Assembly: GCA_003223695.1 (NCBI GenBank)
Contig: QHVY01000119.1
Span: 1 to 21,117, forward strand
Direction: 5' to 3'
Origin: Acidobacteriota bacterium
GTDB lineage: Bacteria > Acidobacteriota > Thermoanaerobaculia > Gp7-AA8
Length of the DNA stretch: 21,117 nucleotides
Shown: positions 13,784 to 20,968 of the stretch, one piece after another
Layout of the letters: the number at the start of each line of letters is the position of its first letter
Numbering within the stretch: the stretch's first letter is position 1
The notes under the pieces: generated by a model
Told to the model about the DNA's origin: nothing
The model's database searches: none
The model's input: only the letters and a program-made list of their open reading frames with translations
Translations under genes and position numbers: made by a program

Positions 13784-16326
13784 TAGTGCGTCTCCGGTGG
13801 AATGACCGGTGACTCGGTGAGCACCCGGTTATCGAAGTAATAAGGGTTGCGCGGAGCGCGCTCGCCCCGCGTAAAGAGTCGATTCGCGCGGACACCGACA
13901 TACCAGGTCCGCTGCCAGTAGTTCACGAATTGATCGCTGCCGCCGATCAGCCCCTGCAGCCGGCCGCTTTTGCCATAGCCGTAGCTGCCGATTAGATCGA
14001 ACGCGTCGGTGACGGGAACCGCTAGATTCGCGTAGTAGGCGCGCAGATCGGAGTTGAAGTTCTCCTCCCACGCTTTGCCCGCTTTGTATTCGAGATCCCA
14101 GTGCAGACGATTCCGCAGGGTTTGCCCGATCTGAATGACGCCGGCGAGCGACTTGTAATCGGTCGGCGACCAGTAGCGGTTCGTGCGGAAGTTGTAGCTC
14201 AACGTTCGGGCGTCGAGTTTCACCGCCACGAATGGCTGATTGAAAATTTGATAGCTGATGATTCCGTTCGCGCCTAGCCGTTTGTTGTCGTCGGAGACGA
14301 AGCCGTAAGAGGCGTCGCCTAACAGTGCCCAATGCCGTCCGCTCTGCCAGTCGTAATGCGCAAGAAAATCGTTGATGTTGAGCGGATGTCCGAGGAGCAG
14401 GTTCGGTGATGTGGGAACGGTCAGCGACTCCAGAGTGAAAGCGTCGTAGACCAGATCATAATGATTGAAGTTGAATGCGGCGCGACTCTCGATATTCGGC
14501 CGGTACTCGGCGCCAAGGCCGAAGAACGGGCGCGTGCCGAGTCCCTGGTCGTAGAAGTTAGCGCCGACGTTTCCGCGGAAGAGCCAGCGATCGCTGTAGC
14601 GATACGCGGCGCCGCCGTTGATCTCGTTCGCGTAGACGTCGGTATCGAGGTGTGAGAACTCGTGGCGACCAACGCCGAGATCGAAGGCCGTTCGCGTCGA
14701 CGTCCAATGCTCGGCATCGAGGTCAACGCGCTTCATCGTGAAGTCATTCGAATCATTGAAATACGTGTAGCGGGCTTCGGCCGACGTCGCCGGCCGGTTG
14801 TGCCGGACGAGATCGAGCTCAGTCCGTGCGGGTATGTAGCCGGGATCGAGGGCGATCGCGCGGTTCTGTTCGAGCGCAGCAGTGTCGTTCCAGCCATACC
14901 ACCGATAAATCTGTCCGAGGTTGTAGTAAGCGCGTGGGGGAACGTCGCTGTAAAGGTTCGCGCGCGGATTGTTCGAGACGTCAGTCAGCGTCCGGAAGAT
15001 GTGCACCGCCGGAACGAACTGCGAATCCCACGAGAGAACTTGCGCGTATTCGTAACGAAGATCCGCTCGATCGGGATTTTGATCGAGCAGAATCTGATAT
15101 TGGCGCTCCGATTCCGCCCAGCGGCTGTCCCAGCTCAACACGCGCGCGTATTGAATACGCGCATCGGTGTCGTTAGGCCGCAGCCGGAGATATCGATCGT
15201 AGAGCGTCTCCGCCTGATCGTATGCCTCGATGCCGGCATAGGACTTCGCGAGAGAGAGGATGTCGTCGGGATTCTGCGATGATGAGGCCATCGATGCTTG
15301 CGCGTCGAGAGCCTTCCGTTGCGACTCGAGCTGCGAAAGCTGCGCTGCGCGATGCGCCTTTGCGCGCTGTTCCAACTCATCGAGTCCAGCGATCTTCTGC
15401 CGCGAATGTTCGCGCACGAATTTGATATCGTTCAACGCTTCCGCATCGCGGCCGGTATCGACGAGCAGCCGCGCTCGCTCGACGCGCAGCGCCAAGTTAT
15501 ACGGTTCGAGCTGGATCTTCTTTCCAATTTGTTCGATTCGCAGATCGGGCGATGCGCGAAGTTGATCAACGAGCTGCTGCACTTGCGCGCCGTTCGGGTG
15601 ACTCAGCAGAAAGCTGTTGAGCACACGAATCGCACCTTCGCGATCGCCGCTCCACACTTTCGCATTTGCGAGCGCAATTGCAGCGTCTTCGGTGTGCGGG
15701 CTGTTGTAGTAGATGTCGGACAGCGTATTTACGGATGCTTTCTGTGCTCCCATCCAGGAGAGCACCCGACCGTATTCGAGCTGCAGGTCAGGCGTCGATT
15801 GCTCCTCCAAAAGTTTCGAGTACGTACGCTCTGCCGGATCGAGCTGCGACGACCACGCGAGACTTCGCGCGTAACGCAACCGCAAGTCGCGGGTTTGCAG
15901 CGACGCTGGAAGGTGGCCATAGATGTCGGCCGCAGCGGCGTAACTGCCGGCCTGGTAATACGCGTCGGCGAGTGCAAGCTGGTCCTGATCCGTTGCTCCC
16001 GACCGATGCGCATTCGCTTCCGCCTCGGCGACTTTGCGCTGACCGACGTCGCGAATCCCATTCAATGCCTGATCTCGAATTGCTTTCGCGTCCGCGTCAT
16101 TCGGATCCGCCGCGAGCAGTTTCTCAGTGATCGTCTGCGCTTCGTAGAAACGGCCGGTCTGAATGTACAGTCGCCCCAGATCGAGCTGCTGGGCGCGCGT
16201 GGCCGTTCCGTTGCTGACTGCAGTTTCGAGTGGGGTGATTTGTGAGTAGAGATCAGCCTGCTGTGCGGATGCGGCGAATGCGTAAAGCAGCAGGCCAATG
16301 GCGAGTTTGATCGTCGTCGATCGCAT
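13783..16326 (-). CDS. TPR plus outer-membrane barrel exopolysaccharide exporter (PgaA/BcsC-like)
   Basis: This 847-residue protein has a signal peptide (STTIKLAIGLLLYAFAASAQ) and a long periplasmic TPR superhelix (~20-510). Typical units include LGRLYIQTGRFYEAQTITEK, LALADAYYQAGSYAAAADIY and LAKSYAGIEAYDQAETLYDR. From ~530 a beta-barrel follows, rich in alternating aromatic strands (ARYTYFNDSNDF, YANEINGGAAYRYSDRWLFR, WYVGVRANRLF). This is the architecture of PgaA and BcsC, which guide and export the polymer made by the adjacent GT2 synthase. ATG 16326 is chosen over 16359 because GGAAGGG lies 6 bases before it and the signal peptide starts there. A ~25-residue polar tail follows the last barrel strand, which is unusual. 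Domain order and neighbour support the role; substrate is unknown. Confidence 0.87.
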   Translation of the reverse strand: MRSTTIKLAIGLLLYAFAASAQQADLYSQITPLETAVSNGTATRAQQLDLGRLYIQTGRFYEAQTITEKLLAADPNDADAKAIRDQALNGIRDVGQRKVAEAEANAHRSGATDQDQLALADAYYQAGSYAAAADIYGHLPASLQTRDLRLRYARSLAWSSQLDPAERTYSKLLEEQSTPDLQLEYGRVLSWMGAQKASVNTLSDIYYNSPHTEDAAIALANAKVWSGDREGAIRVLNSFLLSHPNGAQVQQLVDQLRASPDLRIEQIGKKIQLEPYNLALRVERARLLVDTGRDAEALNDIKFVREHSRQKIAGLDELEQRAKAHRAAQLSQLESQRKALDAQASMASSSQNPDDILSLAKSYAGIEAYDQAETLYDRYLRLRPNDTDARIQYARVLSWDSRWAESERQYQILLDQNPDRADLRYEYAQVLSWDSQFVPAVHIFRTLTDVSNNPRANLYSDVPPRAYYNLGQIYRWYGWNDTAALEQNRAIALDPGYIPARTELDLVRHNRPATSAEARYTYFNDSNDFTMKRVDLDAEHWTSTRTAFDLGVGRHEFSHLDTDVYANEINGGAAYRYSDRWLFRGNVGANFYDQGLGTRPFFGLGAEYRPNIESRAAFNFNHYDLVYDAFTLESLTVPTSPNLLLGHPLNINDFLAHYDWQSGRHWALLGDASYGFVSDDNKRLGANGIISYQIFNQPFVAVKLDARTLSYNFRTNRYWSPTDYKSLAGVIQIGQTLRNRLHWDLEYKAGKAWEENFNSDLRAYYANLAVPVTDAFDLIGSYGYGKSGRLQGLIGGSDQFVNYWQRTWYVGVRANRLFTRGERAPRNPYYFDNRVLTESPVIPPETH

Positions 16327-16331
16327 AGCGA

Positions 16332-16338
16332 CCCTTCC
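16332..16338 (-). promoter_or_regulatory. Shine-Dalgarno GGAAGGG deciding the exporter start
   Basis: GGAAGGG ends 5 bases before ATG 16326 on the minus strand. The upstream ATG at 16359 has no comparable site and would put 11 polar residues before the signal peptide. Confidence 0.7.
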
Positions 16339-16414
16339 GTCGTAAATGGACGTTGTCATGAATTGTCAAGACTGCTACTTCCGGCTGGCGACCAGTGCAA
16401 TGTCGATTCCATTC

Positions 16415-17371
16415 TTATCTGTGCGGCGGATTGGATGTCGTGCTGCTCGTCTGCGGCCTTTGTGTTGTGGTCGTTGTGACTGTGGTCTTCGTTGTTGTAG
16501 TGATGATCGTTGCTGTAGAGCCTGATTTCTCGTGCTCCTTAATCACTGCGACCAGGCGCGCCTCAACATCCACATCGCACTGCGCGACATCGCTCTGAAG
16601 GACGACCGCCAGGTGATCGCTAACCGGCCGCTCGACACCGTCTGCGGGGCGATTGACGATGCGGTCGCTCAGCCACATCGCGCTGGAGCCTCCGCCGTCG
16701 AAGTTGATCGCCGAGCAGACGCTCAATCGGTCGGCCATGAATGACGCAAGTTGTGACAGCGTCAGCCCCGGCACGCCCGTTCGCCGTCCATCAGCAACGA
16801 CGAAGTACAGTGTGTTGCGATCGCGGCTGAGCCCGGCTGCAGTCCTCGGATGGGGAGAGCGCGTGAACGAATCGCTTCCCGGAAGTTCGGCGGACGACAA
16901 CGGCTGACAATTGTTGACCAGCGCCGGCCAGCCGGAGATCGTTGCCTGCATCCAACTCTCGGCCTGCGTGGTGGTATCGACATCGCTTTGACGCGCGATT
17001 CGCGTCTGGCCGCCGCTGCCGATCGCGATGTAGCCTTCCCGCTTTGTTCGCTTCTCGCTTTCCCATTCACCGCACGGCCCGACAGTCATTCCGATCGGAT
17101 TGAACCTGTCATCGAAGTAGTCCCCATTGATCGCGGCGATGGCGCGAACCTTCTTTGCGAAATCGGAGACTTTCAATCCCTTCTCCGATTCGCGGCTGCT
17201 GATGACTCTGATCGTGTTGTTCGTGAGATCGACTCGCGCGACGAAGATGTCGTAGTTCTCTTCGCGAAATTCCTGGAAGTCGACGCCCGGGGCGATGCTC
17301 TGCCAGTCGGCAAGTGCGGCCGTGGCCAGCAACATCACCGTGAGCGCAATAAAAAAGCGTTTCGTGGTCAT
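16415..17371 (-). CDS. Secreted phosphodiester glycosidase (NAGPA/DUF2233)
   Basis: This 318-residue protein has an N-terminal signal peptide (KRFFIALTVMLLATAALA). The NAGPA domain is clear, with IAAINGDYFD, then PRTAAGLSRDRNTLYFVVAD and the hallmark INFDGGGSSAMWL near the C-terminal end. The family cleaves sugar-phosphate phosphodiesters, such as GlcNAc-1-P exposed on glycans or wall polymers. After the domain comes a ~30-residue Thr/Ser-rich tail (TATIITTTTKTTVTTTTTQ), which may be a linker or a glycosylated stretch. It is the first gene of the leftward exopolysaccharide operon, 88 bp before the exporter. It is divergent from the LCP gene with 82 bp between the two starts. Acting on a polymer linkage made nearby is likely but inferred. 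Confidence 0.88.
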   Translation of the reverse strand: MTTKRFFIALTVMLLATAALADWQSIAPGVDFQEFREENYDIFVARVDLTNNTIRVISSRESEKGLKVSDFAKKVRAIAAINGDYFDDRFNPIGMTVGPCGEWESEKRTKREGYIAIGSGGQTRIARQSDVDTTTQAESWMQATISGWPALVNNCQPLSSAELPGSDSFTRSPHPRTAAGLSRDRNTLYFVVADGRRTGVPGLTLSQLASFMADRLSVCSAINFDGGGSSAMWLSDRIVNRPADGVERPVSDHLAVVLQSDVAQCDVDVEARLVAVIKEHEKSGSTATIITTTTKTTVTTTTTQRPQTSSTTSNPPHR

Positions 17372-17402
17372 GCCGCGTCAGCTCTTCAAGTCATTTGCCA
17401 TG

Positions 17403-17418
17403 TGGCACCTCGGATGCA
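17403..17418 (+). promoter_or_regulatory. Sigma-54-like promoter for the LCP gene
   Basis: TGGCAC (17403-17408), 5 bases, then ATGCA (17414-17418) matches the sigma-54 consensus TGGCAC-N5-TTGCW with one mismatch. The GG and GC pairs have the required 12-base spacing. Transcription would start near 17429, just before GGGAG and ATG 17454. No enhancer-binding regulator is encoded in the window. Confidence 0.45.
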
Positions 17419-17453
17419 CAGGTAGCGCGATAACGCGAGTGAGGGAGTGGACA

Positions 17454-18557
17454 ATGCCTGAGGACGGATCGCCCCGTCCACGCCCAATGCGGCGGCTGCT
17501 GCTCGCCATGGCGCGGGCGGTTATCCTGCTTATCCTGATCACCGGAATCTACGGTGCGCTGACGATCGCTTTGCCCCGCCCGCCCGCTGTCAACCGAGCC
17601 GTTGCCGCCCTCGTCATCGGTGTGATCATCTTCGAGACGCTGCGGACAACACGCCGTCCCGCCTCATCAGCCATCGGCACCGGCAACGAGTCGCGAATCG
17701 CGGCGCTGAGCGACGCTGTGGAGAAGGCGCGCACTTCGGCCGCCGATCAGGCGCAGGAGATTCAGCGTCTACGCGAACAGATCGAGCCCGAGCGCGCGCG
17801 CGCGAGCTCGATTGAAGGCCGGCTCGCCTCCACCCAACAGGAACTCGAGGCAATTCGCGCCGAACGCGCGAACCTGCAGAAGCTCGTCGCCGACTACGAA
17901 AACGACCTCGTGCGCTCGAGAGAGAGTGCGCGCGCGCTCGAAGGCCTGCTCGCCTCTGCCCAAGGGGAACTCGAGGCAGTTCGCGCCGAACGCGCGGACC
18001 TGCAGAATCTTGTCGCCGGCCACGAAAACGACCTCGAGCGCGAGCGCGAGCGCGCGAGCTCGCTCGAGGGCCGGCTCGCCTCCGCTCTGCAGGAGCTCGA
18101 GGGACTTCGTGGCGAACGCCTGAAGCTGGAGAAGCTCGCCACCGATCACGAAAACGATCACCGCGACGCAATCGCCGCACGCGATGCCGGGCGCGCCGAG
18201 TTGCGGAGTGTGACCGGCAAACTTCGCGACGTTGAGCAAGAGCCCGAACTCACGCCAGCCATATCCTTCGATCGCGTCTTCCGACCGACTCGTTACAGCG
18301 GCCCTTATCGCCCAGGTCCGCGCGAAGTGCCAAAGCCGACGAAAGGGCAATCGGCAATCGAATACGTTCTCTTTGGCGTGTTCGGCGTGCTGTTCCTTCT
18401 CGCTGCGATCGCGCTGTACGCAGGCGGATCGAGTCAACATTCTGGTGTTTGGCATCGGCGGCTCCGGTCATCCAACGCAGGACCAGCTTGCGGACTCGAT
18501 CGTCTTGATCAGTTTGAAGCCGTCGACGAAGCAGGCGGCGATCGTCTCGATCCCTAG
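17454..18557 (+). CDS. LCP protein, N-terminal membrane/coiled-coil part (frameshifted before the LCP domain)
   Basis: ATG 17454 follows GAGGGAG at good spacing. Two membrane helices (AVILLILITGIYGALTIALP and AVAALVIGVIIFETL) are followed by about 200 residues of charged coiled coil. Three 42-residue repeats lie in it, each of the type SLEGRLASALQELEGLRGE and ending DYENDL or HENDL. A third membrane helix (YVLFGVFGVLFLLAAIALYAG) ends at about 18425. Beyond it this frame gives only an unrelated tail and stops at 18557. The neighbouring frame instead continues with the LCP catalytic domain. Removing one G at 18426-18427 would read ALYAGDRVNILVFGIGG, a natural junction. So this is most likely the first half of one gene. 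Topology predicted from three helices puts the coiled coil in the cytoplasm and the LCP domain outside. Confidence 0.78.
   Translation: MPEDGSPRPRPMRRLLLAMARAVILLILITGIYGALTIALPRPPAVNRAVAALVIGVIIFETLRTTRRPASSAIGTGNESRIAALSDAVEKARTSAADQAQEIQRLREQIEPERARASSIEGRLASTQQELEAIRAERANLQKLVADYENDLVRSRESARALEGLLASAQGELEAVRAERADLQNLVAGHENDLERERERASSLEGRLASALQELEGLRGERLKLEKLATDHENDHRDAIAARDAGRAELRSVTGKLRDVEQEPELTPAISFDRVFRPTRYSGPYRPGPREVPKPTKGQSAIEYVLFGVFGVLFLLAAIALYAGGSSQHSGVWHRRLRSSNAGPACGLDRLDQFEAVDEAGGDRLDP
17794..18171 (+). repeat. Three tandem 126-bp repeats encoding coiled coil
   Basis: Corresponding points such as GAAGGCC/GAGGGCC recur at 17814, 17940 and 18066, exactly 126 bp (42 codons, six heptads) apart. 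The copies remain clearly alike at DNA level, for example GAACTCGAGGCA in the first two. This suggests recent duplication inside the LCP gene. Confidence 0.85.
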
Positions 18558-19263
18558 AGATCTATGGGTGCGCATGGGGCGATTCGGCACGCATCGAATC
18601 AACTACGCGAATCAGGCAGGCGAGATGAGCGGCTATCCCGGCGAGGGCGCCGGCCTTCTGTGCGACACGGTTTCGCGTACATTCAACCAGCCGATCCACG
18701 CCTTCGTACGCGTCGACTTCGCTGCGTTCGAGAAAATCGTCGATCAAATCGGCGGCGTCGATGTTTTCTGCGAGCGCAGCTTCTACGATTTTCTTTTCAA
18801 GGATGGCTTCGTCCGCGGCTGGCATCACTTGGATGGCAAGCGCGCTCTCGCGTATGCCCGCTATCGGTACGTGATCGGCCCGGAGGGAGACAACTTCGCG
18901 CGCGAGCTGCGGCAGCAGCAAGTAATCTCCGCCGTGCGTGACAAACTGCAAAAGACAAGTCCGCAGACCGCGTTTCGTCTGATTCAAGCGGCGTCGACTT
19001 TGTCCTCGAGCAGCGAGACGAATCTCACGACCACGCAGATGATCCAGCTCTATCGAATGTTTCATGACATCCCGCAGTCGCAAGTCCGGCACGTCTCGCT
19101 CAAGCCGGTGACCGAGCTCTTCAACGTGACGCGCCTCGCGGAGCCTGGCATTGCCGTACGAACGCGTACCGATGATGGCCGCGAATTGCAAGGGCTCGAG
19201 GCGAACATCTTCCGCAGCGAGCGTGAAATTCGAACGCCGGACCAGATCGATTTCAGCCGCTGA
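18427..19263 (+). CDS. LytR-CpsA-Psr (LCP) glycopolymer ligase domain, frame-shifted from its N-terminus
   Basis: This reading frame, 278 residues to the TGA at 19261-19263, holds a full LCP domain. It shows RVNILVFGIGG, ADSIVLISLKPSTKQAAIVS, SIPRDLWVRMG, HAFVRVDFAAFEKIVDQIGG, then HHLDGKRALAYARYRYV and NFARELRQQQVISAVRDKL. LCP proteins transfer lipid-linked glycopolymers onto peptidoglycan or other surface acceptors, and use conserved Arg and Asp residues of the type seen here. There is no start codon with a ribosome binding site before the first strand. ATG 18232 in this frame is a shadow of the coiled coil. It therefore most likely belongs to the gene starting at 17454, broken by one extra base near 18426. 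Sequencing error, real mutation or slippage cannot be told apart here. It sits next to the exopolysaccharide operon. Confidence 0.85.
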   Translation, partial: DRVNILVFGIGGSGHPTQDQLADSIVLISLKPSTKQAAIVSIPRDLWVRMGRFGTHRINYANQAGEMSGYPGEGAGLLCDTVSRTFNQPIHAFVRVDFAAFEKIVDQIGGVDVFCERSFYDFLFKDGFVRGWHHLDGKRALAYARYRYVIGPEGDNFARELRQQQVISAVRDKLQKTSPQTAFRLIQAASTLSSSSETNLTTTQMIQLYRMFHDIPQSQVRHVSLKPVTELFNVTRLAEPGIAVRTRTDDGRELQGLEANIFRSEREIRTPDQIDFSR

Positions 19264-19269
19264 GCAGGC

Positions 19270-20889
19270 GTGGACGTTGCTTCGGCAACGACCATGACCA
19301 CTCCGATCGATACTCCCCTTCCACTCCCTGCGCCCATCGAGGAAATTGTGCCCGCTCGGCCGGCTCCGTCGGAACGATTGATCAGTGGCATCGACCTGCT
19401 CGACTACGGCGCCGGCGGACTTCTCTCGCACAAGATCTACCTCGTTCGCGGCGGCGGTGGCGTCGGGAAGACTCTGCTGGGCCTTCAATATTTGACGCGC
19501 GGACTGGAGCTACAGGAGCCGGGAGTGCTGATCACCGATCAGAAACCGGCGAATGTCATCGCTCAGGCGCACTCGATCGGCTTCGCCATCGACGAGTCAG
19601 TGCGACGCGGACAACTTGCCATTCTCAATCCGAGCAATCGCTACTTTCAGTTGGTGGAAAGCCCCGCGGATGTGATGGCCATCGTCGATGAGCTGTTGGA
19701 TTACGTGAAGACGATCGGCGGCCGACGCCTGGTGATCGATCCGGTCTACACGCTCATCAACACCACGTACTCCGCTCATTTCGCGCTCTCGATCACTCAA
19801 TCGCTGTTGAACGCTCTCGAAGACTTGCCGGTGACGACGCTCCTGATCGCCGGCGACGAACAGGCGCCGGAGCTCAATCCGATTTTGCGGCAGCTCGAAC
19901 AAAACGCGTTCGGAGTCATCGACCTGTCGCATGATGCGAGCACCGGCGGCCGGCTGATGCGTCTGTCGAAACTGCGCTACGCGAGCAACGACTCGCTCTC
20001 CGCACACTACCGAATTCTGAACGGCCGAGGGTTGATCAATTATCGAGGGGAGGGTGAGCAGGTCGTCGACGTCACGAAGCCTTGGGAAGAGAGCGAGCGG
20101 ACGACGCGCACTGTCCTATTGCTCGGCGCCACTCCGCAGACGATTCGCCGCGTCAGAGAAGCTCTCGGTGACGACTATCAACTGCAGGCGGAGTCCGATC
20201 TCAGAGTTGGAGTGGAGCGCGCGAAGCATGACAAACCTGACTTGATTCTGATTACGCCGTCGCGCTCCGTTTCCGCAGTCGCGGCCATCCTCGATCTGGC
20301 CAGAGATGCCGAGTCATCGATCGCGTTCCTCTCGCCAGCCGCAAACCGGAACGCGGACAAAGTCCTTTACCTGCGCGCCGGCGCGGACGACTTCATCACC
20401 GAGCCGTTCAATCCGAAGGAGCTTCACGCGCGCGTCGACGCGCTTGTCCGGCGCCGTGGCCGTCGTTTGAATCTGCGCGATCAGGGAATCGCCAGCCTAA
20501 CGCCGGAGGAGATCGCCTCGCTGATGAACGCCCGCGAAAACAGGCCGCAGCCAAAAGGGCCGGTCATTCAAACGCACGGCGATCAGATTTCGTTTGTGCC
20601 GGAATTCGAGGAGCGGCTGCAACGAAACGTTGAGACGGCTTCCAAACTCGGCCAGCCGTTCGCCCTTTATTGGATCAAGGCGGATCAGGAAGACATCACA
20701 CTGAATCGTGCGATCGCCCGCTTGTGCCGGCAGGAAGACATCGTCTGCCGTAACAAAAACGGAGAATTCATCGCCATTCTCACCGGCACTGATCAGAACG
20801 GCGTGAAAGGATTCGAAACGCGTCTGCACGAGAAGCTCGGGAATCGTTTCGAGACGATTCGTCACGGATATTCGGTCCACATTCCATAA
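19270..20889 (+). CDS. KaiC-like ATPase fused to pseudo-receiver and degenerate GGDEF domain
   Basis: This 539-residue cytoplasmic protein has three domains. Residues ~35-265 are a RecA/KaiC-type ATPase: ERLISGIDLLDYGAGGLL, Walker A GGGGVGKT (61-68) and Walker B RRLVIDPVY (152-160). The KaiC catalytic Glu pair position reads TDQKP. Residues 280-395 have a receiver fold without its chemistry: the acidic pair reads GA (VLLLGATPQ), the phospho-acceptor position is Thr 329 (PDLILITP) and the Lys is Glu 378 (GADDFITEPF). Residues ~440-535 resemble a diguanylate cyclase fold with KNGEF (496-500) in place of GGDEF, so cyclase activity is unlikely. It is probably a signalling switch driven by ATP rather than phosphorylation. 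GTG 19270 starts 6 bases after the LCP stop; ATG 19294 is the alternative, and neither has a good ribosome binding site. It is likely cotranscribed with the LCP gene. Confidence 0.83.
   Translation: MDVASATTMTTPIDTPLPLPAPIEEIVPARPAPSERLISGIDLLDYGAGGLLSHKIYLVRGGGGVGKTLLGLQYLTRGLELQEPGVLITDQKPANVIAQAHSIGFAIDESVRRGQLAILNPSNRYFQLVESPADVMAIVDELLDYVKTIGGRRLVIDPVYTLINTTYSAHFALSITQSLLNALEDLPVTTLLIAGDEQAPELNPILRQLEQNAFGVIDLSHDASTGGRLMRLSKLRYASNDSLSAHYRILNGRGLINYRGEGEQVVDVTKPWEESERTTRTVLLLGATPQTIRRVREALGDDYQLQAESDLRVGVERAKHDKPDLILITPSRSVSAVAAILDLARDAESSIAFLSPAANRNADKVLYLRAGADDFITEPFNPKELHARVDALVRRRGRRLNLRDQGIASLTPEEIASLMNARENRPQPKGPVIQTHGDQISFVPEFEERLQRNVETASKLGQPFALYWIKADQEDITLNRAIARLCRQEDIVCRNKNGEFIAILTGTDQNGVKGFETRLHEKLGNRFETIRHGYSVHIP
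19272..19293 (+). promoter_or_regulatory. cUUCGg hairpin at the LCP/KaiC junction
   Basis: CGTTGC-TTCG-GCAACG (19275-19290) is a perfect 6-bp stem with the exceptionally stable cUUCGg tetraloop, extendable by two G-C pairs past an A-A mismatch. It lies 11 bases after the LCP stop and ends directly before ATG 19294, one of two possible starts of the KaiC-like gene. Without a U-tract it is not a standard terminator; it may limit translation or stabilise the 3' end of the LCP message. Confidence 0.6.
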
Positions 20890-20968
20890 AAGAGCGCTGC
20901 TTCCTCCGATTCAGCATTAAACTGTCCGGCGTCCCGGCCAATTTTGCTCACAACTAAGGAGGATACGA

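Noticed and set aside
15298..16245. 315-residue plus-strand open frame
   Set aside because: It is antisense to the TPR exporter and Arg/Leu-rich without domain features; the TPR pattern on the minus strand is unmistakable.
16341..16369. TTGACA followed by a weak -10 upstream of the exporter gene (minus strand)
   Set aside because: The -10 candidate TTTACG matches only three of six positions, and the start would leave almost no leader before the ribosome binding site.
18411..18445. Programmed ribosomal frameshifting in the LCP gene
   Set aside because: No slippery run or stimulatory structure is evident at the junction; an extra base is the simpler explanation.
18562..19488. 308-residue minus-strand open frame
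   Set aside because: It is antisense to the LCP domain and the KaiC start, without recognisable motifs.
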